The translations under genes were made by a program, and so were the position numbers. Below, one piece after another: positions 13,750 to 27,524 of a stretch of DNA of 64,000 nucleotides. The notes below the pieces were generated by a model. The model was not told the DNA's origin. It ran no database searches and worked only from the letters and a program-made list of their open reading frames with translations. The stretch comes from Forsythia viridissima (lineage: Eukaryota > Streptophyta > Magnoliopsida > Lamiales > Oleaceae). Within the stretch, counting starts at the first letter, position 1; each line of letters starts with the position of its first letter. The stretch spans positions 25,670,567 to 25,734,566 of the forward strand of contig CM059040.1 of the NCBI GenBank assembly GCA_030279155.1. The letters are read 5' to 3'.

Positions 13750-16499
13750 TAAGTAGGTGGAAGTAAATCTCTCAAATGAGTAGATGAACACCTAAATCCC
13801 GTCGATTGATACAACTCTAAATCTCTCGGTTGAGTGGGTAGATCTCGAAACCATGAATTGATGATAGTGGTGTAATAGCAATGTAAATCTCGAGATTGAT
13901 TATGTTTTCTGTAAATCTACCAAATGAATGGGTGGACATCAAAACCTTTAATTTGGATTACATATATCATACGGAGTGGTTGAAACTGAAAACGATACTA
14001 TGATAAAAGCTTTATATCTCCTATGCGTAGGTGAATCCCAAACTGTGTATTCGTAGAAGCGTAAATCCCTCCACTAAGTATGGGGAATGAATTCTCAAAT
14101 GATTGGACATCCCTCAAAATGATGATTTGATAGAGGTGTAAATACCTCAGCCAATTAAGTGGATGTAAATCGAACAAATGAGTTTGTGGACCCCGAAACA
14201 TTTAATTTAAAGAGGCCTAAATATCTCAATTGAGTGGGTGAAAACATTGAAATGATGAAGGCTTAAATATCTCAAATGCGTAGTTGAAACTAAAAATCAT
14301 GTATTGGTGGAGGCTTAATAACCCCTCGATAATGTAGAGGGTGTAAATCTCGCAATCAAAACTATGAATTGATATAGATGTATATCTCCCTACTTTGTAT
14401 GTCGATGTAAATAGACCAAGTGAGTAGGTGAACCTCAAAACCAAGAATTGATGGACGAGTAAACCTCTCTAACATGTAGGTAGATTTGAAACTCTCAAAT
14501 GAGAGAACGGACCGAATATCCATGGATTGGTTTCTAAGTCTCTCGATTGAGTAGGTGGATCGAAATCTCTCGAATTAGCGGTTAGATCTAAAACCTATGA
14601 ATTGATAGTGGTGTTATTCACTCAACACCGGTGTAATTCTCCCGATTCTTCATGTTGAAGGTAAAACCAACAAATGAGTAAGTGGATCTGAAAATATTTA
14701 ATTTGTAGAGGCGTAAATATCTCAAATAAGTTGGTGAACCTAAAAACTATAAAATGATGAAGGCTTAAATATGTCAAATGCGTTGGCGGAACTCGAGATC
14801 ATACATTCGTATTGGCTTAAAAATCCTTCGACAAATTAGTGAGTTGTTAATCTCTCAAATGTAATGGTAGAGCTCAAAACCAAGAATTGATATAGAAGTA
14901 TATCTCCCAAATAATGTATGTGGATGTAAATCAATCAAATGAGTTCGCGCACGTCAAAACCCAGAATTGATAGATGCTAACTAACCACTCTTCTGAGTAG
15001 GTGGATGTAAATCTATCAAACGAGTAGATGAACCTAAATCCCGTCGATTGATAAAACTCTAAATCGCTCAGTTGGGTGGGTGGATCGAAATCTCCCAAAT
15101 GAGTGGGTGGATCTCGAAACCATGAATTGATGTGTCAAGATTGATCATGTTTTCATTAAATCTACCAAATGAGTGGGTGGATATCAAAACCTTTAATTTG
15201 GATTACATATATCATATGGAGTGGTTGAAACTGTAAACGATAAAATGATAAAGGCTTTATATCTCCAATGCGTAGTTGAATCTCAAACTGTGTATTCGTA
15301 GAAGCGTAAATCCCTCCACTAAGTATGGGAAAGTAAATCTCAAATGATTGAGCGTACCTCAAAGTGAAGATTTGATAGAGGTGTAAATACCTTGGCTAAT
15401 TATGTGGATGTAAATCGAAAAAATGAGTTGGTGGACCCCGAAACCTTTAATTTAAAGAGGCCTAAATATATCAGGTGAGTGGGTAAAAACATTGCAATGA
15501 TGAAGGCATAAATATCTCAAATGCGTAGTTGAAACTAAAAATCATGTATTGGTGGAGGCTTAATAACCCCTGGATAAAGGAGGGGGGGCGTAAATCTCGC
15601 AATCAAAACCATGAATTGATATAGATGTATATCTCTCTGCTTTGTATGTCGATGTAAATAATCGACGTGAGTAGGTGAACCTCAAAACCAAGAATTGATG
15701 GGCGAGTAAACGTCACTAACGTGTAGGTAGATGTGAATCTCTCAAATGAGAGAACGGACCGAAAATCCATGGATTGGTTTCGAAGTCTCTCGATTGAGTA
15801 GGTGGATCAAAATCTCTCGAATTAGTGGTCAGATCTAAAACCATGAATTGATAGTGGTGTCATTCACTCAACACCGGAGTAATTCTCCCGATTCTTCATG
15901 TTGAAGGTAAAACCAACAAATGAGTAAGTGGGTCTGAAAATATTTAATTTGTAGAGGCATAAATATCTCAAAAGCAGTGGGTGGAACATAAAAGGTAAAA
16001 TAATAAAGGCATAAATTTTTCAAATGCGTAGGTGAAACACAAACCATATATTCGTAGAGGCGTAAATCGCTCGACTAAGTAAGGGGGAAGTAAATCTCTC
16101 AAATGAGTGGCTGTATCCCAAAACCATTATTTGCTGCAGCTGTAATTCCCTCGACTAAGTTTGTGCGTGTAAATGGAACAAATGAGTAGGTGGACCTCAA
16201 AACCTTTAATTAAAGAGGCCTATGTATCTCAAATAAGTTGGTGAACCTAAAAACAATAAAATGATGAAAGCTTAAATATGTCAATTGCATTGGCGGAACT
16301 CGAGATCATATATTCGTATTGGCTTAAAAATCCTTCGACAAAGTAGGGGGGTTGTAAATCACTCAAATGAAAACAGTGAATCTCAAAACTATGAATTTAT
16401 TTAGATGTATATCTCCCAAATAATGTATGTAGATGTAAATTAATCAAATGAGTTTCACTTCAAAACCCGTAATTGATAGATAATTACTAACCACTCTAC
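13750..16499. repeat. Satellite unit 6, 2750 bp (subtype a)
   Basis: It returns to the variants of unit 1 (GTTGGTGAACC, TGTGTCAAGATTG) and adds AATGTAGAGGGTG near 14333, which is shared only with units 7 and 8. Confidence 0.93.
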
Positions 16500-19249
16500 T
16501 AAGTAGGTGGAAGTAAATCTCTCAAATGAGTAGATGAACACCTAAATCCCGTCGATTGATACAACTCTAAATCTCTCGGTTGAGTGGGTAGATCTCGAAA
16601 CCATGAATTGATGATAGTGGTGTAATAGCAATGTAAATCTCGAGATTGATTATGTTTTCTGTAAATCTACCAAATGAATGGGTGGACATCAAAACCTTTA
16701 ATTTGGATTACATATATCATACGGAGTGGTTGAAACTGAAAACGATACTACGATAAAAGCTTTATATCTCCTATGCGTAGGTGAATCCCAAACTGTGTAT
16801 TCGTAGAAGCGTAAATCCCTCCACTAAGTATGGGGAATGAATTCTCAAATGATTGGACATCCCTCAAAATGATGATTTGATAGAGGTGTAAATACCTCAG
16901 CCAATTAAGTGGATGTAAATCGAACAAATGAGTTTGTGGACCCCGAAACATTTAATTTAAAGAGGCCTAAATATCTCAATTGAGTGGGTGAAAACATTGA
17001 AATGATGAAGGCTTAAATATCTCAAATGCGTAGTTGAAACTAAAAATCATGTATTGGTGGAGGCTTAATAACCCCTCGATAATGTAGAGGGTGTAAATCT
17101 CGCAATCAAAACTATGAATTGATATAGATGTATATCTCCCTACTTTGTATGTCGATGTAAATAGACCAAGTGAGTAGGTGAACCTCAAAACCAAGAATTG
17201 ATGGACGAGTAAACCTCTCTAACATGTAGGTAGATTTGAAACTCTCAAATGAGAGAACGGACCGAATATCCATGGATTGGTTTCTAAGTCTCTCGATTGA
17301 GTAGGTGGATCGAAATCTCTCGAATTAGCGGTTAGATCTAAAACCTATGAATTGATAGTGGTGTTATTCACTCAACACCGGTGTAATTCTCCCGATTCTT
17401 CATGTTGAAGGTAAAACCAACAAATGAGTAAGTGGATCTGAAAATATTTAATTTGTAGAGGCGTAAATATCTCAAATAAGTTGGTGAACCTAAAAACTAT
17501 AAAATGATGAAGGCTTAAATATGTCAAATGCGTTGGCGGAACTCGAGATCATACATTCGTATTGGCTTAAAAATCCTTCGACAAATTAGTGAGTTGTTAA
17601 TCTCTCAAATGTAATGGTAGAGCTCAAAACCAAGAATTGATATAGAAGTATATCTCCCAAATAATGTATGTGGATGTAAATCAATCAAATGAGTTCGCGC
17701 ACGTCAAAACCCAGAATTGATAGATGCTAACTAACCACTCTTCTGAGTAGGTGGATGTAAATCTATCAAACGAGTAGATGAACCTAAATCCCGTCGATTG
17801 ATAAAACTCTAAATCGCTCAGTTGGGTGGGTGGATCGAAATCTCCCAAATGAGTGGGTGGATCTCGAAACCATGAATTGATGTGTCAAGATTGATCATGT
17901 TTTCATTAAATCTACCAAATGAGTGGGTGGATATCAAAACCTTTAATTTGGATTACATATATCATATGGAGTGGTTGAAACTGTAAACGATAAAATGATA
18001 AAGGCTTTATATCTCCAATGCGTAGTTGAATCTCAAACTGTGTATTCGTAGAAGCGTAAATCCCTCCACTAAGTATGGGAAAGTAAATCTCAAATGATTG
18101 AGCGTACCTCAAAGTGAAGATTTGATAGAGGTGTAAATACCTTGGCTAATTATGTGGATGTAAATCGAAAAAATGAGTTGGTGGACCCCGAAACCTTTAA
18201 TTTAAAGAGGCCTAAATATATCAGGTGAGTGGGTAAAAACATTGCAATGATGAAGGCATAAATATCTCAAATGCGTAGTTGAAACTAAAAATCATGTATT
18301 GGTGGAGGCTTAATAACCCCTGGATAAAGGAGGGGGGGCGTAAATCTCGCAATCAAAACCATGAATTGATATAGATGTATATCTCTCTGCTTTGTATGTC
18401 GATGTAAATAATCGACGTGAGTAGGTGAACCTCAAAACCAAGAATTGATGGGCGAGTAAACGTCACTAACGTGTAGGTAGATGTGAATCTCTCAAATGAG
18501 AGAACGGACCGAAAATCCATGGATTGGTTTCGAAGTCTCTCGATTGAGTAGGTGGATCAAAATCTCTCGAATTAGTGGTCAGATCTAAAACCATGAATTG
18601 ATAGTGGTGTCATTCACTCAACACCGGAGTAATTCTCCCGATTCTTCATGTTGAAGGTAAAACCAACAAATGAGTAAGTGGGTCTGAAAATATTTAATTT
18701 GTAGAGGCATAAATATCTCAAAAGCAGTGGGTGGAACATAAAAGGTAAAATAATAAAGGCATAAATTTTTCAAATGCGTAGGTGAAACACAAACCATATA
18801 TTCGTAGAGGCGTAAATCGCTCGACTAAGTAAGGGGGAAGTAAATCTCTCAAATGAGTGGCTGTATCCCAAAACCATTATTTGCTGCAGCTGTAATTCCC
18901 TCGACTAAGTTTGTGCGTGTAAATGGAACAAATGAGTAGGTGGACCTCAAAACCTTTAATTAAAGAGGCCTATGTATCTCAAATAAGTTGGTGAACCTAA
19001 AAACAATAAAATGATGAAAGCTTAAATATGTCAATTGCATTGGCGGAACTCGAGATCATATATTCGTATTGGCTTAAAAATCCTTCGACAAAGTAGGGGG
19101 GTTGTAAATCACTCAAATGAAAACAGTGAATCTCAAAACTATGAATTTATTTAGATGTATATCTCCCAAATAATGTATGTAGATGTAAATTAATCAAATG
19201 AGTTTCACTTCAAAACCCGTAATTGATAGATAATTACTAACCACTCTAC
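16500..19249. repeat. Satellite unit 7, 2750 bp (subtype a)
   Basis: It is near-identical to units 6 and 8. A private T-to-C change gives ATACTACGATAAAAG near 16751. Confidence 0.93.
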
Positions 19250-21999
19250 TAAGTAGGTGGAAGTAAATCTCTCAAATGAGTAGATGAACACCTAAATCCC
19301 GTCGATTGATACAACTCTAAATCTCTCGGTTGAGTGGGTAGATCTCGAAACCATGAATTGATGATAGTGGTGTAATAGCAATGTAAATCTCGAGATTGAT
19401 TATGTTTTCTGTAAATCTACCAAATGAATGGGTGGACATCAAAACCTTTAATTTGGATTACATATATCATACGGAGTGGTTGAAACTGAAAACGATACTA
19501 TGATAAAAGCTTTATATCTCCTATGCGTAGGTGAATCCCAAACTGTGTATTCGTAGAAGCGTAAATCCCTCCACTAAGTATGGGGAATGAATTCTCAAAT
19601 GATTGGACATCCCTCAAAATGATGATTTGATAGAGGTGTAAATACCTCAGCCAATTAAGTGGATGTAAATCGAACAAATGAGTTTGTGGACCCCGAAACA
19701 TTTAATTTAAAGAGGCCTAAATATCTCAATTGAGTGGGTGAAAACATTGAAATGATGAAGGCTTAAATATCTCAAATGCGTAGTTGAAACTAAAAATCAT
19801 GTATTGGTGGAGGCTTAATAACCCCTCGATAATGTAGAGGGTGTAAATCTCGCAATCAAAACTATGAATTGATATAGATGTATATCTCCCTACTTTGTAT
19901 GTCGATGTAAATAGACCAAGTGAGTAGGTGAACCTCAAAACCAAGAATTGATGGACGAGTAAACCTCTCTAACATGTAGGTAGATTTGAAACTCTCAAAT
20001 GAGAGAACGGACCGAATATCCATGGATTGGTTTCTAAGTCTCTCGATTGAGTAGGTGGATCGAAATCTCTCGAATTAGCGGTTAGATCTAAAACCTATGA
20101 ATTGATAGTGGTGTTATTCACTCAACACCGGTGTAATTCTCCCGATTCTTCATGTTGAAGGTAAAACCAACAAATGAGTAAGTGGATCTGAAAATATTTA
20201 ATTTGTAGAGGCGTAAATATCTCAAATAAGTTGGTGAACCTAAAAACTATAAAATGATGAAGGCTTAAATATGTCAAATGCGTTGGCGGAACTCGAGATC
20301 ATACATTCGTATTGGCTTAAAAATCCTTCGACAAATTAGTGAGTTGTTAATCTCTCAAATGTAATGGTAGAGCTCAAAACCAAGAATTGATATAGAAGTA
20401 TATCTCCCAAATAATGTATGTGGATGTAAATCAATCAAATGAGTTCGCGCACGTCAAAACCCAGAATTGATAGATGCTAACTAACCACTCTTCTGAGTAG
20501 GTGGATGTAAATCTATCAAACGAGTAGATGAACCTAAATCCCGTCGATTGATAAAACTCTAAATCGCTCAGTTGGGTGGGTGGATCGAAATCTCCCAAAT
20601 GAGTGGGTGGATCTCGAAACCATGAATTGATGTGTCAAGATTGATCATGTTTTCATTAAATCTACCAAATGAGTGGGTGGATATCAAAACCTTTAATTTG
20701 GATTACATATATCATATGGAGTGGTTGAAACTGTAAACGATAAAATGATAAAGGCTTTATATCTCCAATGCGTAGTTGAATCTCAAACTGTGTATTCGTA
20801 GAAGCGTAAATCCCTCCACTAAGTATGGGAAAGTAAATCTCAAATGATTGAGCGTACCTCAAAGTGAAGATTTGATAGAGGTGTAAATACCTTGGCTAAT
20901 TATGTGGATGTAAATCGAAAAAATGAGTTGGTGGACCCCGAAACCTTTAATTTAAAGAGGCCTAAATATATCAGGTGAGTGGGTAAAAACATTGCAATGA
21001 TGAAGGCATAAATATCTCAAATGCGTAGTTGAAACTAAAAATCATGTATTGGTGGAGGCTTAATAACCCCTGGATAAAGGAGGGGGGGCGTAAATCTCGC
21101 AATCAAAACCATGAATTGATATAGATGTATATCTCTCTGCTTTGTATGTCGATGTAAATAATCGACGTGAGTAGGTGAACCTCAAAACCAAGAATTGATG
21201 GGCGAGTAAACGTCACTAACGTGTAGGTAGATGTGAATCTCTCAAATGAAAGAACGGACCGAAAATCCATGGATTGGTTTCGAAGTCTCTCGATTGAGTA
21301 GGTGGATCAAAATCTCTCGAATTAGTGGTCAGATCTAAAACCATGAATTGATAGTGGTGTCATTCACTCAACACCGGAGTAATTCTCCCGATTCTTCATG
21401 TTGAAGGTAAAACCAACAAATGAGTAAGTGGGTCTGAAAATATTTAATTTGTAGAGGCATAAATATCTCAAAAGCAGTGGGTGGAACATAAAAGGTAAAA
21501 TAATAAAGGCATAAATTTTTCAAATGCGTAGGTGAAACACAAACCATATATTCGTAGAGGCGTAAATCGCTCGACTAAGTAGGAGGGAAGTAAATCTCTC
21601 AAATGACTGGCTGTATCCCAAAACCATTATTTGCTGCAGCTGTAATTCCCTCGACTAAGTTTGTGCGTGTAAATGGAACAAATGAGTAGGTGGACCTCAA
21701 AACCTTTAATTAAAGAGGCCTATGTATCTCAAATAAGTTGGTGAACCTAAAAACAATAAAATGATGAAAGCTTAAATATGTCAATTGCATTGGCGGAACT
21801 CGAGATCATATATTCGTATTGGCTTAAAAATCCTTCGACAAAGTAGGGGGGTTGTAAATCACTCAAATGAAAACAGTGAATCTCAAAACTATGAATTTAT
21901 TTAGATGTATATCTCCCAAATAATGTATGTAGATGTAAATTAATCAAATGAGTTTCACTTCAAAACCCGTAATTGATAGATAATGACTAACCACTCTAC
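19250..21999. repeat. Satellite unit 8, 2750 bp (subtype a)
   Basis: The first part is near-identical to units 6 and 7. The last ~750 bp picks up changes (near 21249, 21583, 21607 and 21985), some of which recur in later units. Confidence 0.93.
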
Positions 22000-24747
22000 T
22001 AAGTAGGTGGAAGTAAATCTCTCAAATGAGTAGATGAACACCTAAATCCCGTCGATTGATACAACTCTAAATCTCTCGGTTGAGTGGGTGGATCTCGAAA
22101 CCATGAATTGATGATAGTGGTGTAATAGCAATGTAAATCTCGAGATTGATTATGTTTTCTGTAAATCTACCAAATGAATGGGTGGACATCAAAACCTTTA
22201 ATTTGGATTACATATATCATACGGAGTGGTTGAAACTGAAAACGATACTATGATAAAAGCTTTATATCTCCTATGCGTAGGTGAATCCCAAACTGTGTAT
22301 TCGTAGAAGCGTAAATCCCTCCACTAAATATGGGGAATGAATTCTCAAATGATTGGACATCCCTCAAAACGATGATTTGATAGAGGTGTAAATACCTCAG
22401 CCAGTTAAGTGGATGTAAATCGAACAAATGTGTTTGTGGACCCCTAAACATTTAATTTAAAGAGGCCTAAATATCTCAATTGAGTGGGTGAAAACATTGA
22501 AATGATGAAGGCTTAAATATCTCAAATGCGTAGTTGAAACTAAAAATCATGTATTGGTGGAGGCTTAATAACCCCTCGATAATGTAGGGGGTGTAAATCT
22601 CGCAATCAAAACTATGAATTGATATAGATGTATATCTCCCTACTTTGTATGTCGATGTAAATAGACCAAGTGAGTAGGTGAACCTCAAAACCAAGAATTG
22701 ATGGACGAGTAAACCTCTCTAACATGTAGGTAGATTTGAAACTCTCAAATGAGAGAACGGACCGAATATCCATGGATTGGTTTCTAAGTCTCTCGATTGA
22801 GTAGGTGGATCGAAATCTCTCGAATTAGCGATTAGATCTAAAACCTATGAATTGATAGTGGTGTTATTCACTCAACACCGGTGTAATTCTCCCGATTCTT
22901 CATGTTGAAGGTAAAACCAACAAATGAGTAAGTGGATCTGAAAATATTTAATTTGTAGAGGCGTAAATATCTCAAATAAGTTGGTGAACCTAAAAACTAT
23001 AAAATGATGAAGGCTTAAATATGTCAAATGCGTTGGCGGAACTCGAGATCATACATTCGTATTGGCTTAAAAATCCTTCGACAAATTAGGGAGTTGTTAA
23101 TCTCTCAAATGTAATGGTAGAGCTCAAAACCAAGAATTGATATAGAAGTATATCTCCCAAATAATGTATGTGGATGTAAATCAATCAAATGAGTTCGCGC
23201 ACGTCAAAACCCAGAATTGATAGATGCTAACTAACTACTCTTCTGAGTAGGTGGATGTAAATCTATCAAACGAGTAGATGAACCTAAATACCGTCGATTG
23301 ATAATACTCTAAATCGCTCAGTTGGGTGGGTGGATCGAAATCTCCCAAATGAGTGGGTGGATCTCGAAACCACGAATTGATGTGTCGAGATTGATCATGT
23401 TTTCAGTAAATCTACCAAATGAGTGGGTGGACATCAAAACCTTTAATTTGGATTACGTATATCATAAGGAATGGTTGAAACTGTAAACGATAAAATGATA
23501 AAGGCTTTATATCTCCAATGCGTAGTTGAATCTCAAACTGTGTATTCGTAGAAGCGTAAATCCCTCCACTAAGTATGGGAAAGTAAATCTCAAATGATTG
23601 AGCGTACCTCAAAGTGAAGATTTGATAGAGGTGTAAATACCTTGGCTAATTATGTGGATGTAAATTGAAAAAATGAGTTGGTGGACCCCGAAACCTTTAA
23701 TTTAAAGAGGCCTAAATATATCAGGTGAGTGGGTAAAAACATTGCAATGATGAAGGCATAAATATCTCAAATGCGTAGTTGAAACTAAAAATCATGTATT
23801 GGTGGAGGCTTAATAACCCCTGGATAAAGGAGAGGGGTGTAAATCTCGCAATCAAAACCATGAATTGATATAGATGTATATCTCTCTGCTTTGTATGTCG
23901 ATGTAAATAATCGACGTGAGTAGGTGAACCTCAAAACTAAGAATTGATGGACGAGCAATCGTCTCTAACGTGTAGGTAGATGTGAATCTCTCAAATGATA
24001 GAACGGACCGAAAATCCATGGATTGGTTTCAAAGTCTCTCGATTGAGTAGGTGGATCGAAATGTCTCGAATTAGTGGTCAGATCTAAAACCATGAATTGA
24101 TAGTGGTGTCATTCACTCAACACCGGAGTAATTCTCCCGATTCTTCATGTTGAAGGTAAAACCAACAAATGAGTAAGTGGGTCTGAAAATATTTAATTTG
24201 TAGAGGCATAAATATCTCAAAAGCAGTGGGTGGAACATAAAAGGTAAAATATTAAAGGCATAAATTTTTCAAATGCGTAGGTGAAACACAAACCATATAT
24301 TCGTAGAGGCGTAAATCGCTCGACTAAGTAGGGGGGAAGTAAATCTCTCAAATGAGTGGCTGTATCCAAAACCATTATTTGCTGCAGCTGTAATTCCCTC
24401 GACTAAGTTTGTGCGTGTAAATGAAACAAATGAGTAGGTGGACCTCAAAACTTTTAATTAAAGAGGCCTATGTATCTCAAATAAGTTGGTGAACCTAAGA
24501 AGAATAAAATGATGAAAGCTTAAATATGTCAATTGCATTGGCGGAACTCGAGATCATATATTCGTATTGGCTTAAAAATCCTTCGACAAAGTAGGGGGGT
24601 TGTAAATCACTCAAATGAAAACAGTGAATCTCAAAACTATGAATTTATTTAGATGTATATCTCCCAAATAATGTATGTAGATGTAAATTAATCAAATGAG
24701 TTTCACTTCAAAACCCGTAATTGATAGAAAATTACTAACCACTCTAC
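22000..24747. repeat. Satellite unit 9, 2748 bp (2750 class, divergent)
   Basis: It has the same short architecture as units 1-8 but many single-base differences, for example near 22327, 22404, 23289, 23466 and 23833. It is transitional between the homogeneous left block and the more variable units to the right. Confidence 0.9.
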
Positions 24748-27524
24748 TAAGTAGGTGGAAGTAAATCTCTCAAATGAGTAGATGAACACCTAAATCCCGT
24801 TGATTGATACAACTCCAAATCTCTCGGTTGAGTGGGTGGATCGAAATCTCTCAAATGAGTGGGTGGATCTCGAAACCATGAATTGATGATAGTGGTGTAA
24901 TAGCAATGTAAATCTCGAGATTGATTATATTTTCTGTAAATCTACCAAATGAATGGGTGGACATCAAAACCTTTAATTTGGATTACATATATCATACGGA
25001 GTGGTTGAAACTGAAAACGATACTAAGATAAAAGCTTTATATCTCCTATGCGTAGGTGAATCCCAAACTGTGTATTCGTAGAAGCGTAAATCCCTCCACT
25101 AAGTATGGGGAATGAATTCTCAAATGATTAGACATCCCTCAAAACGATGATTTGATAGAGGTGTAAATACCTCAGCCAATTAAGTGGATGTAAATCGAAC
25201 AAATGAGTTTGTGGACCCCGAAACATTTAATTTAAAGAGGCCTAAATATCTCAATTGAGTGGGTGAAAACATTGAAATGATGAAGGCTTAAATATCTCAA
25301 ATGCGTAGTTGAAACTAAAAATCATGTTTTGGTGGAGGCTTAATAACCCCTCGATAATATAGGGGGTGTAAATCTCGCAATCAAAACTATGAATTGATAT
25401 AGATGTATATCTCCCTACTTTGTATGTCGATGGAAATAAACCAAGTGAGTAGGTGAACCTCAAAACCAAGAATTGATGGACGAGTAAACCTCTCTAACAT
25501 GTAGGTAGATTTGAAACTCTCAAATGAGAGAACGGACCGAATATCCATGGATTGGTTTCTAAGTCTCTCGATTGAGTAGGTGGATCGAAATCTCTCGAAT
25601 TAGCGGTTAGATCTAAAACCCATGAATTGATAGTGGTGTTATTCACTCAGCACCGGTGTAATTCTCCCGATTCTTCATGTTGAAGGTAAAACCAACAAAT
25701 GAGTAAGTGGATCTGAAAATATTTAATTTGTAGAGGCGTAAATATCTCAAATAAGTTGGTGAACCTAAAAACTATAAAATGATGAAGGCTTAAATATGTC
25801 AAATGCGTTGGCGGAACTCGAGATCATACATTCGTATTGGCTTAAAAATCCTTCGACAAATTAGGGAGTTGTTAATCTCTCAAATGTAATGGTAGAGCTC
25901 AAAACCAAGAATTGATATAGAAGTATATCTCCCAAATAATGTATGTGGATGTAAATCAATCAAATGAGTTCGCGCACGTCAAAACCCAGAATTGATAGAT
26001 GCTAACTAACCACTCTTCTGAGTAGGTGAATGTAAATCTATCAAACGAGTAGATGAACCTAAATACCATCGATTGATAATACTCTAAATCGCTCAGTTGG
26101 GTGGGTGGATCGAAATCTCCCAAATGAGTGGGTGGATCTCGAAACCATGAATTGATGTGTCGAGATTGATCATGTTTTCAGTAAATCTACCAAATGAGTG
26201 GGTGGACATCAAAACCTTTAATTTGGATTACGTATATCATATGGAGTGGTTGAAACTGTAAACGATAAAATGATAAAGGCTTTATATCTCCAATGCGTAG
26301 TTGAATCTCAAACTGTGTATTCGTAGAAGCGTAAATCCCTCCACTAAGTATGGGAAAGTAAATCTCAAATGATTGAGCGTACCTCAAAGTGAAGATTTGA
26401 TAGAGGTGTAAATACCTTGGCTAATTATGTGGATGTAAATCGAAAAAATGAGTTGGTGGACCCCGAATCCTTTAATTTAAAGAGGCCTAAATATATCAGG
26501 TGAGTGGGTAAAAACATTGCAATGATGAAGGCATAAATATCTCAAATGCGTAGTTGAAACTAAAAATCATGTATTGGTGGAGGCTTAATAACCCCTGGAT
26601 AAAGGAGGGTGGTGTAAATCTCGCAATCAAAACCATGAATTGATATAGATGTATATCTCTCTGCTTTGTATGTCGATGTAAATAATCGACGTGAGTAGGT
26701 GAACCTCAAAACTAAGAATTGATGGTCGAGTAATCGTCTCTAACGTGTAGGTAGATGTGAATCTCTCAAATGAGAGAACGGACCGAAAATCCATGGATTG
26801 GTTTCTAAGTCTCTCGATTGAGTAGGTGGATCGAAATTTCTCGAATTAGTGGTCAGATCTAAAACCATGAATTGATAGTGGTGTCATTCACTCAACACCG
26901 GAGTAATTCTCCCGATTCTTCATGTTGAAGGTAAAACCAACAAATGAGTAAGTGGGTCTGAAAATATTTAATTTGTAGAGGCATAAATATCTCAAAAGCA
27001 GTGGGTGGAACATAAAAGGTAAAATAATAAAGGCATAAATTTTTCAAATGCGTAGGTGAAACACAAACCATATATTCGTAGAGGCGTAAATCGCTCGACT
27101 AAGTAGGGGGGAAGTAAATCTCTCAAATGAGTGGCTGTATCCCAAAACCATTATTTGCTGCAGCTGTAATTCCCTCGACTAAGTTTGTGCGTGTAAATGG
27201 AACAAATGAGTAGGTGGACCTCAAAACTTTTAATTAAAGAGGCCTATGTATCTCAAATAAGTTGGTGAACCTAAAAAGAATAAAATGATGAAAGCTTAAA
27301 TATGTCAATTGCATTGGCGGAACTCGAGATCATATATTCGTATTGGCTTAAAAATCCTTCGACAAAGTAGGGGAGGTTGTAAATCACTCAAATGAAAACA
27401 GTGAATCTCAAAACTATGAATTTATTTAGATGTATATCTGCCAAATAATGTATGTAGATGTAAATTAATCAAATGAGTTTCACTTCAAAACCCGTAATTG
27501 ATAGAAAATTACTAACCACTCTAC
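24748..27524. repeat. Satellite unit 10, 2777 bp (2778 class)
   Basis: This is the first unit with the extra 28 bp in half A (about 24838-24866), so the A half is ~1271 bp. The 28 bp resemble the corresponding stretch always present in half B. Confidence 0.92.
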
